From Gigaspora rosea (Eukaryota > Glomeromycota > Glomeromycetes > Diversisporales > Gigasporaceae): a stretch of 64,000 nucleotides of DNA. Below the pieces are notes generated by a model that made no database searches, had not been told where the DNA came from, and saw nothing but the letters and a program-made list of their open reading frames with translations. Positions 11,785 to 23,542 of this stretch are shown one piece after another. The stretch covers positions 1 to 64,000 of the forward strand of contig QKWP01001099.1 of assembly GCA_003550325.1 (NCBI GenBank), read 5' to 3'. Numbering within the stretch: position 1 is the stretch's first letter; the number at the start of each line of letters is the position of its first letter. The translations under genes were made by a program, and so were the position numbers.

Positions 11785-13010
11785 TTTATCGTTTTTGAAA
11801 GTGTCGGAAGTCGTTATTGAAATTCGCAAGGTTTCGAAAAGTTGTTTGTTTTTCTTGCAAAGTGCCAAAATAAAATAAATTAATAAAAAAAATTAAAAAT
11901 AAACCAAAAAAACAAAAACAAAAAACACAAACCAAAAAAAAAATAAAGCGAAACCTTGCAAAAACTTGCAAAAATTAGCAAAAACTTGTGAAACTTGCGC
12001 ACATTTTTCTAAAGAAGTGTTCTTGAAAATTTAAAAATTGCTGGGGTATGTTTTTGAAGGTATTGGAAATCGTCATTGAAATACGCAACGGTTTGAAAAG
12101 TTGTTTTTTTCGCAAAGTGCCAAAATAAAATAAATTAATAAAAAAATAAAGCGAAACCTTGCAAGAACTTGTAAAAACTTGCAAAAATTAGCAAAAACTT
12201 GCGAAAACTTGCGCCCATTTCTCTAAAGAAGCATTCTTAAAAATTTAGAAATTGCTGGGGGGTGTGTTCTTGAAAGTAGCAGAAGTTGTAGTTGGCATGC
12301 ACAATAGTTCGAAAAGTGTTGTTTTTTTGCAAAGAGCAAAAATAAGATAAATTAATAAAAAAATTTTAAAAATAAACCAAAAAAAACAAAACAAAAAACA
12401 TGAAACGAAAAAATAAATGAAACAAAGCCTTGCAAGAACTTGCAAAAACTTGCAAAAACTTGTGAAAACTTGCGAATACTTGCGCCCATTTCTCTAAAGA
12501 ATCGTTTATGAAAATTTAAAAATTGCTAGTATATGTTTTTGAAAGTGTCGAAAGTTGTAGTTGGCATGCGCAAGGTTTCGAAAAGTTGTTAGTTTTTCTC
12601 ACAAAGTGCCGAAATAAAATAAATTAATAAAAAAAAATTAAAAATAAACCAAAAAAACAAAAACAAAAAACACGAAATGAAAAAATAAATAAAGCGAAAC
12701 CTTGCAAAACTTGCAAAAACTTGCGAAAACTTGCACCCAGTTCTCTAAAAAAGCGTTCTTGAAAGTTTAGAAATTGCTGGGGGTGTGTTCTTAAAAGTGT
12801 CGGAAGTTGTCGTTGGAATGCACAAGGTTTCGAAAAGTTGTTGTTTTTCTCGCAAAGGGCCAAAATAATAAAAAAATTAAAAAATAAATAAATAAAAAAA
12901 AATTGAAAAAAAACAAATGAAAACAAAAAAAACGAAGAAAACAAAAATGAAAACAAAAAAGTGAAAAAAAAATCAAAATAGAAGCTTTAATTATAAACAA
13001 AAGATCTAAT
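11785..13010. repeat. tandem array of five degenerate ~210-270 bp units
   Basis: Units begin near 11791, 12050, 12263, 12535 and 12785 with GTxxTTGAAAGTGTCGGAAGT. Each continues with GTTTCGAAAAGTTGTT, TGCAAAGTGCCAAAATA, a (AAAACAAAA)n block, then repeated CTTGCAAAAACTTGCG words and CATTTCTCTAAAGAA. The low-complexity minus-strand frames across the array (Phe/Leu-rich) repeat with the unit and are judged non-coding. Confidence 0.8.
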
Positions 13011-13024
13011 CTGATCTTGTAGTA

Positions 13025-13290
13025 CATAATTTGAACATCATCAAACTATTTCGAACTATTTTGAAAAATCAGTCTAATGCGCGATCCAGGTTACAGATCT
13101 ACTAATCTAGCTTGGTTTCCTAGTCCTAAAATATTTTGAAATAGTTCGAAATATTTTGTAATATATTTCAAAATATTTCGAAATTACTTTCGTAATATTT
13201 CGAAATTTGATATTTCTAAATATTTCGAAATATATTATGTAATATTTTGCTTATATTACAGTTCGTAAGATCTTACGTAAGATTACGCTA
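13025..13290. repeat. TTCGAAA/AATATTTCG palindromic repeat, copy 3
   Basis: Dense TTTCGAAATATTTCG words, ending in TTTGCTGATGTTTAT. That is almost the same join (repeat to TTTGCTGATGTCTAT) as at 300-335, just before the LINE ORF1 remnant. It could be a 5' fragment of the same LINE family. Confidence 0.5.
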
Positions 13291-13357
13291 TTATAAATTT
13301 GCTGATGTTTATTATGTCACCAAGATTTTTTTATTAAACATTTTATTTAATTATTTA

Positions 13358-13522
13358 GGGGCGTGCCATTTATCATGTGATATTTTTTACTTAATAGCCA
13401 CCCCTTTCCATATATGGTGTAATCACTTTATCTAATTTTAATTAATTAATATAATATATAGACGTGATCACTATTTCTGATCATGTATCCATAGTAAAAA
13501 TCACATGATAAATAGCATACTC
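13358..13522. mobile_element. small inverted-repeat element (GCCATTTATCATGTGAT ends)
   Basis: GCGTGCCATTTATCATGTGAT on the left pairs with the complement of ATCACATGATAAATAGCATAC on the right. The interior is noncoding. A short TTTA-like flank may be the target duplication. Class uncertain. Confidence 0.6.
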
Positions 13523-13549
13523 TTTAGATTATTAACTTAGATTATTTAA

Positions 13550-13907
13550 GAATAGGGTGAACGTAGATCATTTCTAATAGTAATCATATGAAATCATGTG
13601 ATTGACCAATCAGGATTGTAAACAATGTGATCTGACCAATCCGAATTAGCAATTTTTTGTATTACCTAAGTAAATTTAGGTCTATCTAAGTTTTTTTTTA
13701 TCAATATATGAAGGTGGTTTTTTCAAATATTATGAGTTCTAGAATTTCACGATTATGAAAATAAGGGCTCATTCTACGTGATACCAAATTTTTGTTAAAA
13801 TTGGTCACAGTTCTAAAAGTTTTATCAGGGGCATGTGTTTAATTTTTATATAAAACCTTATAGTACTACGTAGATCATATGAAAATTGATTTACGTTCAC
13901 CCTACCT
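13550..13907. mobile_element. TTAA-flanked MITE (Kolobok-type)
   Basis: TTAA lies on both sides (13546-13549 and 13908-13911). The ends read TAGGGTGAACGTAGATC and, on the complement, TAGGGTGAACGTAAATC. A related end sequence (TAGAGGGTACGTAGATC) bounds the element at 27241-27926. The right TTAA is also the left TTAA of the large element that follows, so two insertions share one target site. Confidence 0.75.
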
Positions 13908-13911
13908 TTAA

Positions 13912-14193
13912 GTAGGGAAAATAAATTTGTCGCACCCGCAACATGTAGCACCCTCTGCTTCAACCAATCAAATCACACAATTTATAAACAAAAAAATTAT
14001 TTTTTAAAAATTTAAAATTTTACTTAATAAAGTGTAAAATATATATAAAAGAGCATGTCATATAATGTAAAAATTTTATTCTGAACAACTTTTTCTAAGT
14101 TATAAAGATAGATTGTTTTAAGTAAAAAAACGTTTTATAAGAAAAATCAAAAATTTCCAAAGTTAGCACATATAAACCTTTTTTTTACTATAA
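13912..14193. repeat. left inverted terminal arm of the large TTAA element (outer part)
   Basis: The reverse complement of 26818-27084 aligns with this segment along nearly its whole length. The arm resumes after a MITE at about 14731-14800, where GGATGCAACTT...ATTACACAA matches the complement of 26735-26770. Confidence 0.8.
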
Positions 14194-14730
14194 GGGGGCA
14201 TCCAGAAATAACATTATACAAGAGGGGGGAGGGGGTCTAACAAAATGTAACGTTTTTACTCTTAAGTAGGGGGGGTCAAAAAAATATTACAATTTTTTTA
14301 GAAAAAATCGTCTAAAAACTGATCCAGTGGTCCAAATTTAATGATTTTGGTACCATTCGATTCGTCTCGGTGAGAGGAGTCGAATAGTACCAATTTCATT
14401 TTATTTGGATTACTGGATCAAAAGTTATTGGCCAAAACTATTGGTTATTATGTTTTTTTATAAAATTACTATAAAATTAATGGTTTTTTGTAAATAACTA
14501 TTGATCCAGTGATCCAAATGAAATGATTTTGGTATCATTAGATTCGTCTCACTAAGGCTAATCGAATGGTGCCTAAATCATCCAAATCGGATCACTGTGT
14601 CACAATATATTCAAGTTTTTGTGAAATTTTATATATAAACATATGGATTTTGAAAAATTTTTTTATATAGTAGAGGAGGGGTCAAGTGCTATTATGAGGG
14701 GGTACATAACGTTATTTATGGATGCCCCCT
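14194..14730. mobile_element. PIF/Harbinger-like MITE
   Basis: Ends are GGGGGCATCCAGAAATAAC and, on the complement, GGGGGCATCCATAAATAAC. TAA is duplicated outside (14191-14193 and 14730-14732). G-rich ends plus a TAA target are typical of the PIF/Harbinger group. The interior carries two imperfect hairpins built on TGATCCAGTGRTCCAAAT and ATTCGTCTC (14317-14435 and 14503-14610). It interrupts the left arm of the large TTAA element. No transposase. Confidence 0.8.
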
Positions 14731-14989
14731 AATAATCTATCCTTTTAACTTAGGAAAGGTTGTTTAACGGAGGATGCAACTTAGCATTACACAAATATAT
14801 TTAATTAGTTCCAAAATTGTCACACAATATAAGTTCGTAAAATTTATATAAAAAATACTTTTAAAACTATACCAACTAATGCCTAATAAGACCCGTTAGT
14901 CATAGATCCAAGATCTTTTGTTCAGATATCATTTTCGTGACCTCTGGTAAAATTTCGTAAGGCTTGAAAGTGTATTTGGACTTATGATG

Positions 14990-15490
14990 ACCAAATATCA
15001 CTTTTAAAGAGGAATTGCAGAATCTTTAAGTAATTTATTTTGTTAGAGTAACAGTTTTGGCTTGAATAAATTCTAAGAACATTGAATTTATTCAAGCCTA
15101 AGAGTATCGTTATTAGGCTGATAGTTTTAGCTTGCCAGATATTAATAACTCTAAACTATATACCAACCTTTCACTCTTGTAGATCTACCGAAATTCTGAC
15201 TGAACTTGTAATGCTTTGATTACTTTATTGCATGACGTTTGAGGTCATACCGGTCATACCTGGATTCACAAATGCCAAATACTACTCTTAAAAAAGAATT
15301 GCAGAGTTTTTAGATAATTTATTTCTCTAATGTTTGTAACTTGAATCTTGAATAAATCCTAAATATTTTGGATTTATTCAAACCTAAAGCTAAAAGTATC
15401 GTTATTGGGATGATAGTTTTGACCTAATAATGCTGAATTAATAACAACTTTTTCTATTGTAGATCTGTTTGAAATTTGTAATGCCAATAT
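14990..15490. repeat. direct duplication of ~210 bp units (period ~300)
   Basis: About 14990-15210 and 15280-15490 share GCAGAxTxTTxAxxTAATTTATT, a hairpin TTGAATAAATYCTAA...TTGGATTTATTCAA, AGTATCGTTATTxGGxTGATAGTTTT and TTGTAGATCT. The function is unknown. It lies downstream of the transposase gene inside the large element. Confidence 0.65.
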
Positions 15491-18400
15491 TAAGTGTATA
15501 ATTTATTAAAATCTATATAATCTCACATAGCAATTATTTTGTACAAAATATATGTAAAAAAAAAAACCGTCTTTGGATTCTTTAAATATTAATATAGAAC
15601 AAAATCTCCAAGTAGATTTTTTGATAATAAATAAAAGTCTTAAATGAAATTCAATTTATTCATCCATCATAATAAAAACCAACATTAAACATTTAGCATA
15701 ACTCGTATCAGTATATTTTAATAGTAAATAACGGCTTACATTTATTTTTCAAGATCAGCAAACGACTAAAAATTTTTCTTTAGCATGAAAAATTTTATTT
15801 ATAAAGAACGAATGCCTTATATTCGCCCTTTTTAACTCTAATTCCATGATGATAACAAATAATCAATACATATTTAATCTAAAATCGAATTTATCATTAT
15901 TCTTTCTTAGAAAAGAAAGATTCATAACTATGTATAAGAAAAGAAGTTTACCTAGTGTACTTTCGGTATGATTGGAGTTTTGTTCTTATATTCCTAATAC
16001 TTAAACAGTTGATACAATTAGCATATAATTGATAAAAATAAACAGCTATTTTTTAAAACGTTAGATCAATATTAATTATGATCTTGTTTCTAAGCAAAAA
16101 TTCGACCTCTTTTTTTCATTTCTTCATTGAATTCCATGCCACTTTGCAAATTACTAAATAGCAAATCCACATATCCCTTTTTTTTTCCTTTTAACTCTGG
16201 TTGGGTTTGAAATGCTTGAACAAGAGTTTTAAGTTCTGATAATGTAAATGCTTTTTCAAATGCACTTTTAGCTCCATCGCCGTGAGCCCAGATCTTAAGT
16301 TGAGCAAGTGCGAGACTAGGATCTTCTGGTAACATATCTTTCTTGAATGTGAAAAACTTTGTTTTGGGATTATTTTTTTTGTGATATTTTTCAAGTCTGT
16401 ATTCATTGCTTTAACATTTTCTCGCAAGCTTGATGATCCTTTTTCAGGAACATATTCTTTAAACTGTCGCCATGACCGTTGTCTGCTCCGCATATATATC
16501 TTAATCAACCGCATCAGTAAAAATTTTTCAGTATTCTCTGATAGATGATAATCATCATTTGTATAATACTGGAGTTCATATGATTTCTGCAAGAGAGTGT
16601 GAAACTGTTCTTTTAAGGGCTGGTTGTTTGTCACATGATCATTAATATAGATTAAAACGTCAGGTCCGTATTCAATATGTTTGTCAAACAACTGAAAAAC
16701 AAGTGACTCTAAATAATACATAAATTGAACAAATTCAATTCCTGGAACAATTGTTGTTTTTTTTGAGCGAGTGTTATTTTCATACTCCACATTTTCGGTA
16801 CTTAATGCATCCAAACATGATCTTATTTTCATAAAGTCCTTATGTGCCATTGTTAAAGGGTCACTTTTAACTAACTTATAGATAACCCACCCAATTATAT
16901 ACAGAAATTTCGAAGCTTCACATGGCTCTAAGGTAATAATTTTTCGAGGTATAACCCACGATTTCGTTTGATTTATGACCTGATCATTATATTGTCTATC
17001 ATGTGATTGCTTGAACAAAAATTTGATTGTCTTTTCTAATAGTAGATAAGCTACTAATCGCTGAACTTCTATATTAATATTAGTTGGAACTAATAATTGA
17101 AAATTACCAAACCAGTCGCCTGCACACTTATAGTTATTCAAACGACTTTCTAAATTCGTTAACCATATAGCCATCCATTGGGTACCTTTTTTTGCTGGAA
17201 CAGAGTCTAGCACTATTTGATGAATTTTTTGGACCAGGAAATTAAAAGATCATTTATGCTATCGTGATATAGTAAGTATTCGAGTAGATATGCTCTTTCA
17301 AGCTGCAAGTGATTTATAGCTATATCTTCTTCTCTAATTTTTTCATTGTTAAAAGATAGAGGAAGCTGTACCTGTCCCATAACTAGGTCATCCTCAAGAA
17401 TTTCTTTAAATATTTGGCTGCTCAAAGTAGAAAGTGTCTCAATTCGAGTTTTGTAGTGAACAGATTTCTCTTGATATTGGTTTTCTGATCGTAATTCTAC
17501 TCGGTAGTCTCTGTAAAAAATAAGCCTTAAATTAACGTGCTTTATAAAAGTGATATGCATCTCATCCCAGATAATTACTGTCTCGGTTTATAAAAAATAA
17601 AATAAAATATTAATTTACCTTCGTTTTAAGCTAGTAAGCGCGCAACCTGAGCCATCAGCAGAACCATAATTTAGACTTTGTATTTCTGATGACATTTGCA
17701 TTGTAATTATTAATTTATTCATAGCATATCCGTAGGATTGAACTGTTTGCATAGAGGAATCACCACTCATCTCTCTAATTGTTCCAAATAAGCCTTCAAG
17801 TATGTTTTGAAAGATTCGTTTTGGTTGAATTACTGAACCCGGCCAGTTATTAAGAACATATTCTATAATTTCAAGAAAACCGTTAATTGACAAAACCAGA
17901 TCAAACTAGCACTGAGCAGAAAACCATTGGCTTGGGGGTTTTTTTTTATCGCCCTGAATAAACCACTATTTTATTTCTTTTAGAGTATTTAGACGTGGGT
18001 CTTCGAGAGAGGATATGCATATCCGACTATGTATGATATTTTGATACATTCTTGAATAATCAATAAATAACTAAAAATTTATAAGAATGTTAATAATACT
18101 AGTTAATGTTAGTCAAAATTACAAAATTCGATATGTTGAATTTTTAAATTTTGACTTATATAAGATATAAATATAAAAATGCAATATATATACAACCTGG
18201 GTGCCTTGAGAAATATTCATTAATTCTGGAATTTCTGCCATTGCTTTTTTAACTTCTAGTGACAATATATGTTCTGCAAAGTCTACTCTCATTTTGCTCC
18301 AGGGCGTAAGCCATATATGTCGTTTGGTTAGTTTAGTAGCCCTTGCTGTCTTATGTTTTATGGTATGATCATATACCCTCCAAAAATGTTTCCAGCTAAT

Positions 18401-18779
18401 TTCCCAATTATCAAACATTATCTCTCTTACGTTTTTGCTTTCACTATTACCCGTATGACTTTTTGAAACATTATTTCTAAGTTTTTTAAAAACGTGAGTG
18501 GGATCATTCAAAAAAAACCATTTTTTATTTGTTACAGGATTAATGGTAAGATGCCACGTCCAATTTTGGTTTTCATTATAGGCTGGGCGAATATTATTAA
18601 GTAATGATTTCCATATAATTTGCTCTATTTTTTCTGTAGTCTCAATCGTAACCTCAATATCTAAACAGCCATTTACTAAAATTTCACTATATACTCTACC
18701 AGAATACCATTCATTGTCAACTATATTCCGAACTTCGCACTGATCATTAATATACCAAGTGGTCCTTGCTGGCATTTAG

Positions 18780-19000
18780 GGTCCGAAATGGGCCGGGTCA
18801 GACCCGCAAATTTGCGGGTCGGGCCGGGTCGGGTCGGGTCTGGGCCTAAATTTTAGACCCGTAAATTGATTGGGTCAGGTTTGGGCCGGGCTAAAAAATA
18901 CTGGGCCAGGTTCGGGCCGGGCTAAAAAAATACTGGGCCGGGTCTGAACCGGGTATATAAAATACCGGGCCGGGTCCGGGCTTTATAAATAGACCCGTCA
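18780..19000. promoter_or_regulatory. left subterminal iteron zone of the autonomous hAT
   Basis: At least ten variants of GGGCCGGGT or CCGGGTC, interspersed with CTAAAAAATACT, fill the first 220 bp. The right end has matching words (GGGCCGGGTCCATGCCGGGC) in the opposite sense. In hAT elements such subterminal repeats bind the BED zinc finger of the transposase. Confidence 0.7.
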
Positions 19001-19001
19001 A

Positions 19002-19906
19002 TAGAGTTCCAAATCGTTAGTTGAAAAACCAACTAGTTGGCAACTTTTCAACTAATCGATTTAAAAAAAATTTAAACAACTAATCGATTTATTACCAACT
19101 AGTTCAATTATGATTAATCGTTAATTACCAACTAGTTGTCAACCAACTAAAACTTATATTAATCAACCAAACAACTATTACTATTAATAGCAATAACATC
19201 GGGAAATTATATATATAGATATTGATCGATATATAGCACTTAATCGTTTTATATCGATTATTAAAATATCGTTATATATCGATTAATTGGATAAAAATCG
19301 ATATATATCTATAATCGATATATATCATTTTTTATATTAAATCGTTATATATCTATAAATCGATTATAATCGTAATTATTTGAAACGATATATGACGATT
19401 AGCAGATCTTTAACGATTACATACCCGTTATGAAAATTTCAACCCAAATCACCGGATAAAAAAAAAAAAAAAAAAAAAAAACAAAGTTCAAAATCTCTTA
19501 AGCCCATTTGATCCGTAAGCTGCTATAGATTATAAAAATATATTCCACAAAATGAGCAAAAAAACTTAAAAAAAAAAAAAACCGTTTTGAACGATTTTTA
19601 TCCTCTTTCCCTTTTACCCCTCTCTTACTTTTACCCCTCTCTCTTTTTTACCCCTCTTTTTCTTTTATCCTTCTCACCCTTTTTTTTTTTTATTTTTAAT
19701 ATTTCGAATATATTCGAAATATTTTAAAACGAATTAGTTTTCTTTAATATCAACTATACAACTTACAACTAAACAACTAAACAACTAAACAACTAAACAA
19801 CTAAACAACTTAACGATTGTCAGGTCACGTGATCCCGTAATCGATTAGTTGCCAACTATAGTTGGCAACTAATCGATTGGCAAAATTTTACCAACTCGGA
19901 CCTCTA
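19002..19906. mobile_element. nonautonomous hAT derivative nested in the hAT
   Basis: The target duplication CCCGTCAA is at 18994-19001 and 19907-19914. Ends are TAGAGTTCCAAATCG and, on the complement, TAGAGGTCCGAGTTGG. Subterminal words are CAACTAGTTGGCAAC and ACTAATCGATT on both sides, plus a CAACTAAA tandem run near 19765-19810. Interior tracts include ATCGATATATAT runs and a long A-run. No coding capacity. Confidence 0.9.
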
Positions 19907-20377
19907 CCCGTCAAAAACCCAATAATGCCTGTTTTAGTACAGTCTCTATATAATTAGATATTGCTTTAACTTATTTTTTTACATACCCGGTACTACGAAT
20001 AAAACTATATTTATTGCTATAACAAAACCTGTTATTTTAATATATATATATCTAGAAAGTATCTACTGTAGAACTTAAATAAAGATATGTGCGTACGTAC
20101 AGTGCTCAAAGAAACTAAATTTTTTCTATGCTCTTTATATAAACTTTTTTTACTTCTTTTATATGTATATATCAGATTATAATTTCTCGAGATGTGTGTA
20201 AAAACGGAAAAAAAGACATGTGAAATTAAAAATTGCAGTAAAAGGATATTGTACCCCTTTTTTTCGTGTTTTTTTTTTTTTTTTGGTTTTTTTTTTTTTT
20301 TAAAAAAAAAAAGAGCAATATCATACACTTGTAGTCTTAGTGAACAATTCAATTTGAACAATAATACTAAAATAAAA

Positions 20378-22936
20378 ATGGATTCGGAAGGTAATGAAAG
20401 TATAGGTAGTACGCGTTCTGAACAAACCTTACCTGTAAAAAATCATACACCTATCAAAAAACGCAAAAGGGGTGGTAAAGAACCGTCATGGGTATTCAAA
20501 GAAGGACACTTTGTCAAGCCCGAAGATCCTAAAAAAAGTAAGAATTAATAAATTATGTTAAAAATGTATTTATAAATATATATATTTATAAAACAATATA
20601 ATTCTAGAGGACCGTGCCCAATGTACGCACTGTAAAAATTTTTTTAAACATGATGCCAGTTCGGGAACAAGTTCCTTGATTCGGCACATAAAACAAACAA
20701 GATGTAGTAAATACCTTAATCCTGAATCGCAACAACAATTACAGTTGTCTCCATCAGGTGTTTCTAATTACAAATTTTCACAAGATAAAAGTCGTGAAGA
20801 TCTGGTGGATATGATCATAATGCATGCATACCCATTTCACATGGTCGAACACAAGGGATTTTTAAAATTTCTTAAAAATTTGCGACCACAGTTTAAATTA
20901 ATATGTGAAAAAACAATAAGTGCGGATTGTAAAATTCGTGTTGAAGAGCTTACAACAAAAATTCGTATAATGATACAGGAAGCACCCGGGCATTTAAGTT
21001 TTACAACCGATCTGTGGACCTCGAACCAAAATCTTGGTTACATGGCAGTTACATGTATGTATTTCTTCTATCATGTATTCATTTTTTCTAGTCACTTAAT
21101 TATATGTTTTTATTAGGCCATTTTATCAATAAGGATTGGAATCTTCGGAAGGTAGTTTTAGCATTTAGATTAGTTCCTGCACCGCACAGTGGAATTGCTA
21201 TTAGTGATACGTTTTTGCAGTGTCTTGATGATTGGAACATTACGTCCAAAGTAAGTGTTTTATAGATGGTTTTTATTTGTACAGTATATGTTATTAACAA
21301 ATTTATTATTTTATAGATGATGGCAATTACGTTAGATAACGCATCCAACAATGATGCCGCAATAACCAATATAAAACGCAGGCTTGACGAACAAAATATG
21401 CTCGTTGCAAATGGAAATTTACTACATCAACGTTGCTGTGCCCACATCTTGAACCTCATAGTCACCGATGGACTTAAAATGGTTAAAGATGTTGTGAACA
21501 AGGTAAGTAAATAATTTAGTCTTTCTAGGAGTTGACATACTTACTCATCGTTGATATTATAGATCCGAGGTTGTGTGAATTGGATTCACAGCTCTCAACG
21601 TCGTCAACAAATCTTCGAGGATTATATAACCGGGTTTTGTGAAGAACTTGTTTCAAGTCAAAGGCCAGCTCTTGATGTGATCACGCGTTGGAACTCGACG
21701 TACATCATGTTGGCGTCCACCATCCCATATAAAAGTATATTTGATCGTCTTACATACCGGGATACCAGTTTTGAGCCAATCGCACCGTTCGAAGAAGATT
21801 GGGAAAAGGCAGAGAGCCTCTGCAGTTTCTTGAAACCGTTTTATGAAAGTAAGTAATATTAATTATATCTTGGGTAGTTTGGTATAAGTGAAATTTTGCA
21901 GTAAAGTATAATCGGCCGCTTATGCGGCCAATTATACTTTACTGCAAAATTCCGCTTATACCTAACTATCCAGGATATAACTATTACATATTGCTTTGAG
22001 CACAGATTAATGATATTATACTTTTAACACAGTTACCGAAGTTTTGTCCGGAAGCAAATATTCTACAGCAAACATTTTTCTTCCTCAATTGTTAAAAGTT
22101 AGAGTACATCTTGAACGAAACAATACTAATTTAGATCCTTTTCTTTATCAAATGGCCAAGCCAATGCAATCTAAATTTGATAAGTACTGGGCGGATGCGG
22201 GTGAAATGCACTGTATTGCGTCAGTTCTAGATCCTCGTTATAAGATGTCGTTTCTAACTCATTTATACAAGGAGAAAATGAACTTGTCATGTATTGTAGC
22301 AGAGGAAAAGTTGATTTCAATTAAATCAAGGTTAGAATATTATTGTTTTTGAATTTAACCTTCGTCAAGGCAGATCGTTTTAACTTAGCTTGTGTATTAT
22401 TCTAATAATTATCTATTATTGCAGAGTTAAAGATATCTACAGGTCAACTTATATGCAGCATACAACCAATACTGCAATAAATAATTTTTCGGATCTTCAA
22501 GATGAAGAAATGGATGATTTCGATGCCTTTCTTAGTGCCAATAATACTAAAGTTGGAAATGAATTTGATGAACTTGAGCGGTATCTTGCCGATCCGCTCT
22601 TCCCCCGTTCTCATTTAGAGCCATTCGATGTTCTAGCTTGGTGGAAAATAAATGCTCCAAGATACCCTGCCGTGTCATCAATGGCAAGGGACATCCTTGC
22701 GATTCCAATAACTTCAGTGCCGTCTGAAGCAGTAAGTAAACTTCGGAGTTCAACTTATTTTTTATTATTTTAAGGATTACTAGCCTATACTTTATTTTCA
22801 GGTATTTAGTACGGCTGGAAGAGTTATCAATGATTATCGGTCAAACCTTAACCCAGAATCAGTCGAAATGCTGATATGTGGCCAAGATTGGTTGGATAAT
22901 ATGGAAGAATGTGATGACGAATATGACCAGAATTAG
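20378..22936 (+). CDS. hAT transposase, eight exons, apparently intact
   Basis: Exons are 20378-20537, 20608-21054, 21117-21250, 21317-21502, 21563-21848, 22033-22330, 22425-22731 and 22802-22936. Every intron is GT-AG and phases agree, giving about 650 aa. Exon 2 opens with a BED zinc finger (CTHCKNFF...LIRHIKQTRC). The catalytic core shows LSFTTDLWTS (first Asp), AITLDNASNND (second Asp), RCCAHILNLIV and DVITRWNSTY. SVLDPRYK follows. The last two exons hold the C-terminal dimerisation block (PRYPAVSSMARDILAIP...VFSTAGRVINDYRSNL). The protein cuts and pastes DNA bounded by its cognate inverted repeats. The start is the first ATG of the frame. Length and motifs match full-length Ac-type transposases, so this copy could be active; expression is not shown. 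Confidence 0.92.
21866..21978. repeat. near-perfect foldback in intron 5 of the hAT transposase
   Basis: About 55 bp (ATATCTTGGGTAGTTTGGTA... to CGGCCGC) is followed after a very short loop by its complement with about five mismatches. It lies wholly within the intron 21849-22032, so it should be spliced out. It could be a tiny foldback element or a structure affecting splicing. Confidence 0.85.
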
Positions 22937-23274
22937 ACTGGCGGGGGGGTTTTTTTTTTTTGTGCAGTTTTTTGCTGCACGGTTTTTTTTTTTTTTTTAC
23001 CTTTTTTCTGTGCTGTTTTTTTTTTTCCGAGCTATTTTTTTCTTTTTTGTGCAATGTATTTACACTAGTTCAGTTTATAAAATTTTTGATTACTTTGAGA
23101 GCGGTGTATTTTCATTAATTGATTAAAATTTAAAATTTTAAAATTAGAAAAATATTAGTGGTTTAAATAGTGTACGTATTAATTTTAGAGCTCTGCTGTA
23201 TTACGCAAACTTACATTTTTAGCGTTACATGAAATTACTTTACATTAAATAGTGCATTATCACATGATAATTGT

Positions 23275-23542
23275 ACTGGGTGGCCCAGTCCATTGAACTA
23301 TAAACCCGACCCGGCCCGGCCCAATAAACACGGGCCGGGTCCATGCCGGGCCTATAAGGTAACGGGTCGGGTCGGACCGGTCATAAATTAACGGGCCGGG
23401 TTCATGCCGGGCCTATAAGTTAACGGGTCGGGTTCGACCCGGCCCATATGTTAATGGGTCAGGTCCATACCGGGCCTGTAAGTTAACGGGTCGGGTCCGG
23501 GTCCACAGGTACCCGGCCCGACCCGGCCCGTTTCGGACCCTA
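23275..23542. promoter_or_regulatory. right subterminal iteron zone of the autonomous hAT
   Basis: Repeated CGGGCCGGGTCCATGCCGGGC and TAACGGGTCGGGTC words, mirroring the left end. The open frame across here on the minus strand beyond 23543 is the host transposase running into hAT end sequence. Confidence 0.7.

Larger units (their letters stand above)
18777..23542 (+). mobile_element. complete autonomous hAT transposon
   Basis: The 8-bp target duplication CTGGCATT is at 18769-18776 and 23543-23550. Terminal inverted repeats start TAGGGTCCGAAAYGGGCCGG. Both subterminal zones (18780-19000 and 23275-23540) are dense in GGGCCGGGTC/GGGTCGGG words, likely transposase-binding iterons. It encodes a full hAT transposase with no breaks (20378-22936). 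It sits in an exon of the minus-strand P/Kolobok-like transposase; removing it with one target copy restores that reading frame across ...RPLMP/ARTTWY. A second hAT derivative (19002-19906) is nested in its left half. Both exact target copies and the open gene argue for recent insertion. Confidence 0.95.

Noticed and set aside
11786-13027. Several minus-strand frames rich in Phe, Leu and Ile
   Set aside because: They repeat with the tandem units, have low-complexity composition and different frames in each unit.
20032-20548. Overlapping plus and minus frames across poly-T/poly-A tracts
   Set aside because: Homopolymers of 15 or more bases create them. The real transposase starts at 20378 in one of these frames.
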